DNA of 64,000 nt, taken from Acidobacteriota bacterium. GTDB lineage: Bacteria > Acidobacteriota > Terriglobia > UBA7540. The first letter of the stretch is position 1, and the number at the start of each line of letters is the position of its first letter. The notes under the pieces are model-generated. The model was not told the DNA's origin. It did not search any database and was given only the letters and a program-made list of their open reading frames with translations. This document shows, one piece after another, positions 9,007-17,935 of the stretch. A program made the position numbers and the translations under genes. The stretch covers positions 1 through 64,000 of the forward strand of contig SCRD01000023.1 in assembly GCA_004298155.1 (NCBI GenBank). The letters run 5' to 3'.

Positions 9007-9828
9007 TTATCCGTGGTGTTCTTTCAGGAACTTCGCGTACTCATCTTTTGCCGTCTGCAGGCTGACCTGGCAGGATGAGTCCACTTGCCTGCACTTCAGC
9101 AGCGTATAACCGCAGCCGCAGCTGCATTTCTGCTGCGCCAGGTGCTTTTGGAACTCGGTCAATTCGGCCGGGCTCAGTTTTGAGACGTCAACCCCGGGCA
9201 CCACTGAGTTCACCTCTGCCGGCGTACTGGTACGGATATCTTGCGTAGCCGTGTAGCCGACCGTTTTGAAGTCAGCAACCCTGCGGTCCGGGGCCGCCGC
9301 AAGCAACTCTTTGATTTCGGATTCAAAAATGGAAGCATCCGTCAAGCCGACGTGCTTGGCATAGATCCTGCCGTCGCGGCCGATCAGGAAGCTGGTAGGG
9401 AGTCCCAGAATTCCTCCGTAAAGCTCGCCCAGATTGTCAGAACCCATGGCGACCGGGTAATTCATGTGGAAATCCTGGTAAAACTTGCGAACGGGTTCCG
9501 GGCCGTCGTCCATCGAGACCCCGATGATCGCCAGGCCCTGGCTCCCGTACCGATTTTGAAGCTGCACAAAGCCGGGAATTTCAATCCGGCAGGGGCCGCA
9601 CCACGTCGCCCAGAAATCCAGCAGGACTACCTTGCCCTTGTAGTTCTGCAGGTCGATTTTGTCGCCCGTGAGCGAGGTCAGCGTAAACCCCGGGGCCTGC
9701 GGATATTCAACGTTGGCTTTTGCGGCTTTAGTGGTCGCGGGCGCAATCCAGTACTTGTTCACAAAAAACAGGCCCACAGCGGCTACTATCCCAAGAACCA
9801 CACCGAGAAGAACTTTGCCTTTCTTCAC
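9007..9828 (-). CDS. TlpA-like membrane thioredoxin with cysteine-rich tail
   Basis: A 273-aa protein anchored by an N-terminal membrane segment (residues about 5-28) with a periplasmic TlpA/ResA-type thioredoxin fold. The active site is WCGPCRIE. It should reduce disulfides in cytochrome c apoproteins or similar clients, fed by CcdA. After the thioredoxin domain comes an extension (about residues 190-273) with a cysteine cluster, KCSCGCGYTLLKCR then a further Cys, which is not part of ordinary TlpA. The GTG at 9828 has GGGAG at a good distance. It sits between lgt and the DsbD-alpha gene in a same-strand group. Confidence 0.88.
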   Translation of the reverse strand: MKKGKVLLGVVLGIVAAVGLFFVNKYWIAPATTKAAKANVEYPQAPGFTLTSLTGDKIDLQNYKGKVVLLDFWATWCGPCRIEIPGFVQLQNRYGSQGLAIIGVSMDDGPEPVRKFYQDFHMNYPVAMGSDNLGELYGGILGLPTSFLIGRDGRIYAKHVGLTDASIFESEIKELLAAAPDRRVADFKTVGYTATQDIRTSTPAEVNSVVPGVDVSKLSPAELTEFQKHLAQQKCSCGCGYTLLKCRQVDSSCQVSLQTAKDEYAKFLKEHHG

Positions 9829-9913
9829 AATAATCTCCCTTCCTGCAAAACTCTTCGTACGTTACGGACCTGCCCCGGAACCCGGCCGGCGCCTGTTTCC
9901 GACAATCAGATTT

Positions 9914-10750
9914 TCACTTGGTATGCAAAGGCGCCTTTGCATTTACGTTGCCCGCAAAACCTCCGGCCTTGCTTCCCGGGCCGTACCACCGGTATGCCAG
10001 CACGGCCGCGACTCCCATCATCAACAGCGCAATAAACTGCGAAGTTGAGAGCAAATGATTGAACACAAACCCACGGTCGGGATCGCCTCGCAGGAATTCC
10101 AGGAAAAACCGCGCCACTGCATAGAGCAGAATATAAAGCAGGAAGATTTCTCCATCACGTGCCTTGTGCCGGTACCGCCAGATCAGAATCCCAAAAAGAC
10201 AGAGCAGCGTAATGGAATCAACAATCTGCCACGGAAACAGAGGGATGCCAAGAGGCACTCCGGTCATCTGATGGCTGAACTCACTGCTGAACGTCACCGC
10301 CCAGAAGGACTTGCTGGGCACTCCGTAGTCGCACCCGGCCGAAAAACATCCCAGCCTTCCGATCGATTGGCCCAGCGCGATGGCGGGCGCAAAAACGTCG
10401 AAAGTCTTCCAGAATGGCAGCTTATAATTGCGAACGTACCAGACGGCAAAAACTGTTGCGGCAACGAATCCGCCGTAAAAGACCCCGCCGGCCTCGAGCG
10501 TCGCTAAAGAAAATATCTGGCCCGGATTGTGGCTGTAGAAGGTCCACTCCGTCAGGATCAACAGGATTTTCGCCCCCAGAAGCGCGGTGACAATGATCCA
10601 GGTGCTGAAGTCTATCAGCCGGCCCGTGTCCAGACCTTCGCGGCGTCCGAGGCGTACCACGGTGTAAAGGGCCACAATCAGCGCGGTGGCCAGCAAGACC
10701 CCGTAAGTTGGCAACTGAAAAGAACCGATCTTGATTAGAATCGGATGCAA
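9914..10750 (-). CDS. lgt: Prolipoprotein diacylglyceryl transferase
   Basis: A 278-aa integral membrane enzyme that attaches diacylglycerol from phosphatidylglycerol to the lipobox cysteine of prolipoproteins, the first step of lipoprotein maturation. The N-terminus HPILIKIGSFQLPTYGVLLA and the signature region SIGRLGCFSAGCDYG match the Lgt family, with about seven hydrophobic segments. The start is a TTG at 10750 preceded by AGGA; no ATG fits better. The placement between ccdA and tlpA-like genes suggests a shared cell-envelope maturation operon, though lgt is normally a housekeeping gene. Confidence 0.9.
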   Translation of the reverse strand: MHPILIKIGSFQLPTYGVLLATALIVALYTVVRLGRREGLDTGRLIDFSTWIIVTALLGAKILLILTEWTFYSHNPGQIFSLATLEAGGVFYGGFVAATVFAVWYVRNYKLPFWKTFDVFAPAIALGQSIGRLGCFSAGCDYGVPSKSFWAVTFSSEFSHQMTGVPLGIPLFPWQIVDSITLLCLFGILIWRYRHKARDGEIFLLYILLYAVARFFLEFLRGDPDRGFVFNHLLSTSQFIALLMMGVAAVLAYRWYGPGSKAGGFAGNVNAKAPLHTK

Positions 10751-10860
10751 GCTCTTATCCTGACATCAGCGCACGGTCTGAGACGTCGGGCCGCCGGCCG
10801 GGTTCCCCATCATGCCACGCCATCTCTAAATCCGCTACCCAGCCCTGCTTTCCCCCACAA

Positions 10861-11586
10861 TTACAGAGTAAACCGGCTGAGAAAAGAAAGATACCCTGAG
10901 AGCATGGCCATTTTGTGGGTGGCCATCAGCACTCCAATGCCGATGAGCAGCACGCCGGAAGCAACTTCCACCGCCCGCATGTGCTTTCGAAAGCGGGCGT
11001 AAAACTTGATGAACCTTCCCACGCCAAAAGCCGTCAACAGAAAAGGGATAGCCAGGCCCGCCGAATAAACTGCCAGCAGAAACATGCCTTGAAATACGGT
11101 GTCTTTGATGGCGGCCAGCGCCAGGATCCCGGTCAGGATCGGGCCAATGCAGGGGGTCCATCCAAAAGCGAACGCAAACCCCAGGACGAACGACCCTGCA
11201 ACTCCCCGCTTGGGAGTCAGGGTATTCATCCGGGCTTCCCGGTACAGGAAAGGAATCTTCACCAGTCCCGTCAGGTGCAGGCCAAAGATGATGATGACCG
11301 CACCCGCCACAATGTCAAAAACTCCACGCTGTGAAAGCAGGAATTTGCCCACGGCGGTGGCCGAAGCGCCAAGAACGATGAATACCACCGAAAAGCCGAT
11401 GACGAATGCAACGGAGTTGCGGAGGATCAACGCCGTTACCTTTTCGCTTACCTCCCCGCGCAGATCTTCCATCGAGAGACCCGAAAGCATGGAAATATAT
11501 CCGGGAATCAGCGGCAGGACGCAGGGAGACAAAAACGACACCAGGCCGGCAACAAAGGCGACGGGAATGCTCAGGTTATGAGTCAT
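10861..11586 (-). CDS. ccdA: Cytochrome c biogenesis protein CcdA (DsbD beta-type)
   Basis: A 241-aa, six-helix membrane protein that carries reducing power from cytoplasmic thioredoxin across the inner membrane. The two conserved cysteines sit in VSFLSPCVLPLIPGY near residue 22 and FGWTPCIGP in the middle of the protein. It is the first gene of a minus-strand group with lgt, a TlpA-like thioredoxin and a free DsbD alpha domain. Together these supply separately the three parts that are fused in E. coli DsbD. The ATG at 11586 has only a weak ribosome-binding site. Confidence 0.9.
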   Translation of the reverse strand: MTHNLSIPVAFVAGLVSFLSPCVLPLIPGYISMLSGLSMEDLRGEVSEKVTALILRNSVAFVIGFSVVFIVLGASATAVGKFLLSQRGVFDIVAGAVIIIFGLHLTGLVKIPFLYREARMNTLTPKRGVAGSFVLGFAFAFGWTPCIGPILTGILALAAIKDTVFQGMFLLAVYSAGLAIPFLLTAFGVGRFIKFYARFRKHMRAVEVASGVLLIGIGVLMATHKMAMLSGYLSFLSRFTL

Positions 11587-12045
11587 GGCGGCTCAACTTC
11601 GCTTCCATTCACGTATCATTATTTTCGATGCTCCAGAAACGGCCTCGATACAAGCTCTCTGGAACGCTAAACCAGGCCTGAGGCGGCAGCAGTGGCAGCC
11701 TTGCGGCACACACCCCGAAAGTGTATCATACCGCGCCCTGTTGTATGCTGTGTTGGCTGGGAACGTGTAGCGGTCAATTTGAAATGCTTTCTCTTTTCTC
11801 TTGCATCTCACCTAGCCAAGTGCCGCAGTCGAATTATGTTTAAGCGGTCTACAACCGGTCCGACGCTAATGGCCAAGACGGGTATGGTCATATTAGAGCC
11901 GAAGGGAAGGATCCAGCCGCCGTAGCGATCGCGAAGCGAGGGGGCAAGAACGGCGGGCCCGAGAGCGTTTTACCCCTAAGCTTCGAAAAAGCATCAAAAA
12001 TCGCAAGGATAGTGCTATGCCAAGGTGGGACGAGCGAACCCGCGG
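11587..12045. other. Gene-free stretch at the edge of the AT-rich block
   Basis: No supported gene, tRNA or repeat was found. A short plus-strand frame near 11837-11922 has no ribosome-binding site and no recognisable family. Composition changes from G+C-rich to AT-richer towards 12,050, so this may be one boundary of the acquired segment. No flanking direct repeat or integrase was seen. Confidence 0.35.
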
Positions 12046-12906
12046 CTAAGATGGGTTCGCCAAATCTCTTGACAGTTTCCTCTTCATTCTCTCTCGTCGC
12101 CTACTTGCTGTTTCTCGGAATTTCTGCTGTTTTTCTCGAAACTCCACTATCCTCTCCTTTAAATTGTTCATAACAGCATCAACGTATTCGGAATCAATAG
12201 TCGCATCGGACTTGGCCTCGATGTCCAAGATGGAGATTATGAGCCTAAGTGTTTCAGTCAGGTCAGCAGCATAGTCTTCCGCGCTTCTAATTTCATTTGG
12301 CAATATGCGTTCGATGCGGGATGGGGGAGTGTTATGGACGACCAACATTCGAGTGTCGCCACCACAATAGTTAACGTGATCCTTTGCGGCTTTTACACAC
12401 ATTGCTGCCACCAGCTTCGCGCTTTCGATATTTTGATCCCAAGAAGTCATTAGCCTTAATGCATAGTCAGTAACATAGAAGCCCCAACCGATGCTGCAAT
12501 AATTGCCTCCTACGTGGTGTACGGTTGTTTCTTCCGTCTTATAGAGATGGAACCCATCCTGATAGGTCCAGACGCCAAGTATCAGTTCAAAATCAGCTCC
12601 TTGCTGCTTGGATGGCGGCATCGGATAAATGTGGTCTCGGAAAAATTGGAGTAGCGTATCCTCCACTTTTAGCCTAATTTCTTGGCAAGTCGGGCTGCTT
12701 AAGTTTTTCAGCGCATGCTCTATTTTCTCGACGGCCCTTTTCATAAACGACACTCTGCCCGCACCAGCTATAGCCGTTGCAAAATTGCCATTATCTGCAC
12801 ATATAAAGAGTTTCGGGCCGTCTGTCTTTGCTGGCCCCATTGTGTATTGTGTGTCAGTGGACAGGACGATCCCGTCGTCACATCTGAACCCTATTGCGAC
12901 AGTCAT
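12046..12906 (-). CDS. Proteasome-beta-like Ntn hydrolase, function unknown
   Basis: A 286-aa protein whose N-terminus reads like a mature proteasome beta subunit or HslV: M-TVAIGFRCDDGIVLSTDTQ. If the initiator Met is removed, Thr2 becomes the catalytic N-terminal threonine. Asp18 falls at the place of proteasome Asp17, and Lys32 is close to Lys33 (a loop two residues shorter). A central GxG segment follows, and a basic, helical C-terminal tail of about 60 residues is unlike HslV. No ATPase partner gene is nearby. The surrounding DNA is AT-richer than the window, suggesting transfer. Fold assignment is fairly secure; substrate is unknown. Confidence 0.72.
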   Translation of the reverse strand: MTVAIGFRCDDGIVLSTDTQYTMGPAKTDGPKLFICADNGNFATAIAGAGRVSFMKRAVEKIEHALKNLSSPTCQEIRLKVEDTLLQFFRDHIYPMPPSKQQGADFELILGVWTYQDGFHLYKTEETTVHHVGGNYCSIGWGFYVTDYALRLMTSWDQNIESAKLVAAMCVKAAKDHVNYCGGDTRMLVVHNTPPSRIERILPNEIRSAEDYAADLTETLRLIISILDIEAKSDATIDSEYVDAVMNNLKERIVEFREKQQKFRETASRRRERMKRKLSRDLANPS

Positions 12907-13150
12907 AAGCGGAGTATCCCTATGAGATTTTGACGATCTAAAAGAATATGACTTGGATGACCCGATGTCAAAAACGCCTATGCATGTGATACAGCCGCTG
13001 ATCTATTTGGCGTGGTGTGCACCGCTCCCCTTGTTATATTTGCTGTGGAAGTTGGATTAGCATCAACCGTTTGAGAAGTTACCGATTTTTTGTAGTTATC
13101 TGAAAAAGAAGCACCAATAGCAGTCCAATTTCGCGATAGAATTTCGAGCC

Positions 13151-13930
13151 ATGACACATTTGTGCTCCTCGGTGCTATTGGTGGCCCTAATCGGCCCGTC
13201 GCCAGTAATACAATTTGCCAAAAAAAAGCAACCCCAAACCGCGGAACAACAGTACCGAATTGGAAACCATAAGTCGTCAAGAGCGTCCTCTCGGGTAAAT
13301 GACCCAACCATACCCATAAAGGAAAGCCGCACCTTCCAAGAGGCACAGTATCGTTGGGACGACCCTATCTGGCCAGATTGGGCGCTCGTGATAGTGGGAG
13401 CCGGGGCAGCCGTTGTTGGACTTGGAAGCTTGTTTCAGATTAAGCGACAGGTCGGATTATCGCTTCGCTTCGAGCGACCTTGGACTGTTGTATGGATAGA
13501 CTACACTAGTTTCAGCGGTGCGGTTGAGATGGGACTTCTCGAAATCCCGATAGTGGTGGTGTGTAAGAACTTTGGCAGAACTCCAGCATGGATCGAATCG
13601 ACCGGAATTCGTACTTGGACAGGCTCTGAAGGAGAGTTCAGGCCTGCATGGGATACTAATTGGGTCGAACAGTCCACAGCTGTATTAGCTCCTGGTAACC
13701 CCGATTCTTTCATGCAACAAGTGTCGACAATTTCCTACCGAGATTATATGGAGATGAAGGCAGGCGCCCGAACGGGATTTGTTTATGGGATAGTCATCTA
13801 TAAAGATGCTGCGGATGCTACCCATATAACGAGATTTTGCTATAGGTATAAGTTTGTGGGAATTATTGGCGGAAAGTCCATTGAGGGGTTCTATACCGGG
13901 GGACCAAGTGGGTATAACAAATACACATGA
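13151..13930 (+). CDS. Membrane-anchored hypothetical protein
   Basis: A 259-aa protein of unknown function in the AT-richer block. One strong membrane segment is seen (DWALVIVGAGAAVVGLGSLF, about residues 77-96). A beta-rich soluble part follows, containing FERPWTVVWIDY, resembling widespread single-helix proteins of unknown role. The part before the helix is polar and low in conservation signals, so the true start may be further downstream than 13151. It lies divergently from the Ntn hydrolase gene, separated by about 245 bases. Nothing in the sequence shows whether the two act together. Confidence 0.55.
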   Translation: MTHLCSSVLLVALIGPSPVIQFAKKKQPQTAEQQYRIGNHKSSRASSRVNDPTIPIKESRTFQEAQYRWDDPIWPDWALVIVGAGAAVVGLGSLFQIKRQVGLSLRFERPWTVVWIDYTSFSGAVEMGLLEIPIVVVCKNFGRTPAWIESTGIRTWTGSEGEFRPAWDTNWVEQSTAVLAPGNPDSFMQQVSTISYRDYMEMKAGARTGFVYGIVIYKDAADATHITRFCYRYKFVGIIGGKSIEGFYTGGPSGYNKYT

Positions 13931-14049
13931 GGCAATGAAACCCTTTGCAACCTTCCCTCTAAATTCCGGCCGAAATGGAATTGGCCCACTACCCGGAGAA
14001 AGGCCGGTAGCAGTCGCCGTCCCAACCTATTGGCTCTGGAGGACTTGCA

Positions 14050-14739
14050 TTGCTGCGAACCATCATCTTTGACTTTGACGGCATTATCGTCGATTCCGAG
14101 CCGATCATCATGAGGCTGACGCAGGAGATGGCGGCCAAAGAAGGCTGGGTGGTCTCCGAGGACGACTATTACCGCGACTACCTGGCGCTCGATGACCGCG
14201 GCATCGTTGAACACCTATTTCTGACCCATGGCCGCCCTGTGGACCGTCCTCGCGTGGAAGAACTGGTGAGCTGGAAGTCCCGCGTTTACGGAGAGATCAT
14301 CGAGGACGGCCTGCCCACGCTTCCCGGTGCAGTCGATTTTGTTCGCCAGGCCGCGAAAACTTATCCCCTGGCAATTGCCAGCGGCAGCGCCCGCAGTGAA
14401 ATCGAACATCTTCTCGGCAAGCTCCAGCTTCTCAGCGATTTCCGGGTCATCGCGAGCGCCGATGATTGCGTGCGGTCAAAGCCTGACCCCGAGGTTTACC
14501 TGAAAGCTATCGCCGGTCTCGAGGCGCTTCCCGAATTCAAGGACAAGCCCCTGCGCCCGTCCGAATGCGTGGCCATCGAGGACGCTCCCGGCGGCATTGA
14601 AGCCGCCCACGCCGCAGGAATCCGGTGCATTGGCCTTGCGCACAGCCGCACTCAGGAAGACCTGCTCCACGCCGACTGGGCTTTCAGGGGATTTGAAGAA
14701 TTGGACTTAGACGCAATCGCCAGGGAATTTGAGCCTTAA
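14050..14739 (+). CDS. HAD-superfamily hydrolase (beta-phosphoglucomutase-like)
   Basis: A 229-aa cytoplasmic phosphatase or phosphomutase of the HAD family, subfamily with a helical cap. Motif I is DFDGIIVDSEP with the nucleophile Asp and acid Asp. Motif II is ASGSARSE, motif III includes KPDPEVYL, and motif IV is AIEDAPGGIEAA. The first residues and cap resemble beta-phosphoglucomutase and phosphoglycolate phosphatase, but substrate cannot be set. The start is a TTG at 14050 with an excellent GGAGGA at 14038-14043; a more distant start would break the ribosome-binding site spacing. Confidence 0.85.
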   Translation: MLRTIIFDFDGIIVDSEPIIMRLTQEMAAKEGWVVSEDDYYRDYLALDDRGIVEHLFLTHGRPVDRPRVEELVSWKSRVYGEIIEDGLPTLPGAVDFVRQAAKTYPLAIASGSARSEIEHLLGKLQLLSDFRVIASADDCVRSKPDPEVYLKAIAGLEALPEFKDKPLRPSECVAIEDAPGGIEAAHAAGIRCIGLAHSRTQEDLLHADWAFRGFEELDLDAIAREFEP

Positions 14740-15070
14740 CAGGCTGCTCAAGAGGCCGCGCCTGGCAGAAGAATATCTTCGTCTCCGTCTGGTTGTTCAG
14801 TCGGGCGCAGCCGGCGATCCGGACCGGCCGAGCCGAGGCCTCAATTCGCCTCCACTCCCGCAAACCTGATTGCGTCTGGAAGGTCAGTAAAAACTCGCCG
14901 ACGCCGTCATTCCGGGGGCCGATTTGTTCTCGGACCGAGGAACAATGCAGATCCTTCGCGGAGTTTATCCTGAGCCAGCAGCAGATTCCTCGCTACGCTC
15001 GGAATGACAGCCGAAGGGCTCCGGATGACGCCGGGCGGAAGATTTTCAGCAACCTGTTGGAAAAGGCCTG
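14740..15070. other. Intergenic stretch containing a palindromic repeat
   Basis: No gene is supported here. The region holds one member of the dispersed repeat family (14906-15008, listed separately). The rest shows nothing recognisable apart from the convergent ends of the HAD gene and the propeller gene. Confidence 0.4.
14906..15008. repeat. Dispersed palindromic repeat, copy 1
   Basis: A roughly 103-base element bounded by GTCATTCC and its inverse GGAATGAC. It contains a 28-base segment (14948-14975) that recurs identically at 16154-16181 inside copy 2. Repeats of this make-up are common between genes in Acidobacteriota. They are likely REP or MITE-like, but no transposase is present here. 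Confidence 0.7.
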
Positions 15071-16063
15071 TCAATTATTGGCCTGGTAAACGCGGATTTC
15101 TGCAGCCTGCGCGCCGCGGTGTGGAACGGCAAGATACAAACGGCCCAACGCGGGGACAAAAAGCGAGGTGCGGGCGCCGGGGGCAGTAGGAACGTTCTCC
15201 CGCAGCCGGTAATGGTCAGCGTCCAACTGGTTTACGACGCTGATGATTCCCTGCCCGCCGGAAACGTAGATCCTTCGCCGTGCTCCATCGTAGTAAACAT
15301 CGTCGGCATCGCCCGCCACGGCGAGATGCGCAACCACTTTGCCCGACTCGGGATCAAGGGCCAGGAGCTCAGCAGGCCTCCGGCAAACCACAAAGAGCCG
15401 ATGCTGCGATCTGTCAAACGCCATGGGAAAATTGTCCCGATAGTTTTCCATCGGCCATCGGAGGATGACGGACCGCCGGTCCCAATCTGCCACCGCAATT
15501 TCCCGTGCGGCGGGAATGTTGACGTAAATCCTTGCCCCGCCGTCTTCCACCTCAAAAGCTTCCGGATGCCCCTGCAACGGCACAGTCCCCAGTTCTTTGC
15601 CTGTCATGGCGTCCAGGACGCCCAGGCCGCCGCTTCCATAACCGACGTAGACGCGCTTGTGTGCGGCGTCATAGCGGATGTCGTCCGCGTCTGAAGGAAA
15701 CTGTACGGTTGAGAGCCGCTTGTAACTGCTGCCATCCAGCACTTGCACGGAGCCGTCGCCGCCATTGGCGATAAAAATCCGGTCCGACTCCGGGGCATAA
15801 AACACGCCTTGCGGTTCCTGGACTCCGGCGATCGAGTGAATGTCTTTGCCCGAGGCAAGGCCAATGACTTCCACCGTGTCGTTGCCAAGGGCAGAAACAA
15901 ACAGCCGGCGGCCCTTCACATCAACGCTGAAATGATCGATGCGGCCGCGCACGCCCGGCATTGGAATTGTCTCGACCAGCTTGAGCGGCGGCCCCGCCTG
16001 GGCGTAAAGTCCCGGCACACAGGCCAGCCAGCAGAGCAACAGGAACCAAGCGCACTTTTTCAT
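15071..16063 (-). CDS. Secreted YncE-like beta-propeller protein
   Basis: A 330-aa exported protein. The ATG at 16063 has AGGAGA upstream and opens a signal peptide (KKCAWFLLLCWLACVPGLYA); the longer frame to 16126 has no such support. The mature part has repeated blades such as SVDVKGRRLFVSALGNDTVE and YDAAHKRVYVGYGSGGLGVL. These are typical of YVTN/YncE-family seven-bladed propellers. Proteins of this kind are usually scaffolds or substrate binders rather than enzymes, and no catalytic motif is visible. It is convergent with the HAD gene and stands alone. Confidence 0.8.
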   Translation of the reverse strand: MKKCAWFLLLCWLACVPGLYAQAGPPLKLVETIPMPGVRGRIDHFSVDVKGRRLFVSALGNDTVEVIGLASGKDIHSIAGVQEPQGVFYAPESDRIFIANGGDGSVQVLDGSSYKRLSTVQFPSDADDIRYDAAHKRVYVGYGSGGLGVLDAMTGKELGTVPLQGHPEAFEVEDGGARIYVNIPAAREIAVADWDRRSVILRWPMENYRDNFPMAFDRSQHRLFVVCRRPAELLALDPESGKVVAHLAVAGDADDVYYDGARRRIYVSGGQGIISVVNQLDADHYRLRENVPTAPGARTSLFVPALGRLYLAVPHRGAQAAEIRVYQANN

Positions 16064-16434
16064 GACTCTTTCTCCTAAGCAGGTTGGCGGCAACGCCGAT
16101 CCGTCACGCTGAGCAAAGCGAAGCATCTGCTCTGACTTACTGATTGTGAGAAACAGATCCTTCGCGGAGTTTATCCTGAGCGAACTGCCGTGATCCTTCG
16201 CTTCGCTCAGGATGACAGGCGAACGGGCTCAGGATGACGTGGCGCAGGGGGATCCTGCAAACTGTTCGATGGCAATTGCAACCTCGGTGTAAGGTAAACC
16301 CCCGCCTTTCCATTCACTCGCCCTAAATCATATCGTTTCCATGGCCTTCCCGGTATACTCTTTTCGTTGGAATGAGTTTCAGGTTTCATGTTCGACAAGT
16401 TCGAGCGAAAACCACAGATAGCGGGAGGTAAAAG
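16064..16434. other. Divergent intergenic region with palindromic repeat
   Basis: This lies between the divergent propeller and DUF4139 genes. It contains repeat copy 2 (16103-16216) and the ribosome-binding sites of both genes. A promoter pair could not be assigned with confidence. Confidence 0.4.
16103..16216. repeat. Dispersed palindromic repeat, copy 2
   Basis: About 114 bases. The ends form a long imperfect inverted repeat of about 25 bases with 21 matches (left arm starts GTCACGCTGAGC, right arm ends CTCAGGATGAC). An internal 28-base block at 16154-16181 is identical to 14948-14975 in copy 1. A transcript would fold into a long hairpin. Confidence 0.75.
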
Positions 16435-17898
16435 ATGTTCATTCGACGGCGGCGGGCGCAAATGCTCGCGGGGCTCATCGCAGCCGCTCTGGCTGCGGCA
16501 AATATCACCCTGGCGCAGACAAAAGCGACTTCAACCGAAGCCGACCAGCAGGGGCTGAGCCTCACCGTTTATAACTCGAATACCGCCCTGGTGCGGGACA
16601 TTCGCACGCTGCGGCTCCCTGCCGGTAACCTGGAACTGCAGTTCACCGATGTTGCCTCCCAGATCCGGCCGGAAACGGTCCGGATTGTTTCGCTCACCGC
16701 ACCCAAACAGTTGAGTGTGCTGGAACAGGATTACCGGTACGACCTGCTGAGTCCGGCGAGGCTTCTGCAGTATTACGTGGGAAAGCAAGTCACGCTGGTT
16801 CGCCAGGCAACGGAGAACAATTCAACCAAGGAAGTGACCATAAAGGCCACGCTGCTTTCAGACAACGGCGGCCAGGTGTGGCAAGTCGGCAATGAAATCA
16901 TTACTGGCATGTTCCCCGGCATGTTCCCCTATCAGTACATCTTCCCCGCCTTGCCGCCCGGCCTTTACAGCAAGCCCACGCTGGTGTGGCTGCTGGAAAA
17001 CAAGAATGCGGGAGAGCAGAAACTTGAAGCCGATTACATGACGGGGTCTGTCAACTGGAATGCGGACTACGTTCTTACCCTGCCGGCCGAAGACGCGGTG
17101 GCAGGCCTGAACTCGTGGGTAACGGTGAGCAACTCGAGCGGCGTCGATTTTCGGAACATCCGTCTCCAGCTTGTCGCCGGACAGGTGCATCAGGCGGTGC
17201 AGGCGCCGCGGCCTGTGGGGTTTGGGGGCGCGATGGCGATGGAAGCGAAAACCGCGGCCCCTGGAATTTCAGAAGAAGGGCTTTCCGAATATCACCTCTA
17301 CACCATTGAGCGGCCTGTGACGCTGCCCAACAACAGCAGCAAGCAGATTGCCTTTGTGCGCGCAGGCGGCATCAAGGTGCAGAAGACTTATGAGATCACG
17401 GGCCAGCAATATTATTTTTACAGCCTTTACATGGGCGGCGAGCCCGCCAAGCAACCCGTGGAGGCGCACCTGAAATTCAGAAACTCTGAGAACAATTCGC
17501 TTGGCGTACCTTTGCCGGCGGGGACCGTTCGCGTCTACCAGGCGGACTCAAATGGGCGAATGCAATTTGTAGGTGAAGACCGCATCCCGCATACGCCCAA
17601 AGATGAGGACCTGAACCTCAACATCGGGAACGCTTTTGACGTTACCGCGGATAGAAAGCAGACGGACTTTCAAAACCTCGGGCGGGATGCTTATGAATCG
17701 GCCTTCCAGATCACCATCCGAAATCACAAGAAAACAGCCATCACCGTTGATGTGAACGAGCCCGTCACCGGCACATGGACCGTGTTGCAATCGAATTACA
17801 AGTACGAGAAAACCTCGGCGTTTTCCATCCGGTTCGAGGTGCCAGTCGAGGCGGACGGGCAATCCGTTCTGAATTATCGTGTGCGCGTCCACCGCTAG
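16435..17898 (+). CDS. Secreted DUF4139 domain protein
   Basis: A 487-aa protein with a signal peptide (residues about 9-28, ending ITLAQ). It resembles DUF4139 (mucoidy inhibitor A-like) proteins: an N-terminal beta domain with LTVYNSNTALVRDIRTL, a central region around WNADYVLTLP, and a C-terminal DUF4139-like domain with ITGQQYYFYSLYMGGEPAKQ and IRNHKKTAITVDVNEPV. The biochemical role of the family is not settled; a cell-envelope or surface function is likely. The ATG at 16435 has GGGAGGT eight bases upstream. It stands alone, divergent from the propeller gene. Confidence 0.8.
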   Translation: MFIRRRRAQMLAGLIAAALAAANITLAQTKATSTEADQQGLSLTVYNSNTALVRDIRTLRLPAGNLELQFTDVASQIRPETVRIVSLTAPKQLSVLEQDYRYDLLSPARLLQYYVGKQVTLVRQATENNSTKEVTIKATLLSDNGGQVWQVGNEIITGMFPGMFPYQYIFPALPPGLYSKPTLVWLLENKNAGEQKLEADYMTGSVNWNADYVLTLPAEDAVAGLNSWVTVSNSSGVDFRNIRLQLVAGQVHQAVQAPRPVGFGGAMAMEAKTAAPGISEEGLSEYHLYTIERPVTLPNNSSKQIAFVRAGGIKVQKTYEITGQQYYFYSLYMGGEPAKQPVEAHLKFRNSENNSLGVPLPAGTVRVYQADSNGRMQFVGEDRIPHTPKDEDLNLNIGNAFDVTADRKQTDFQNLGRDAYESAFQITIRNHKKTAITVDVNEPVTGTWTVLQSNYKYEKTSAFSIRFEVPVEADGQSVLNYRVRVHR

Positions 17899-17935
17899 CG
17901 TTGCGCGTCTGGCAGTTATTTACATTGCCAGTATG

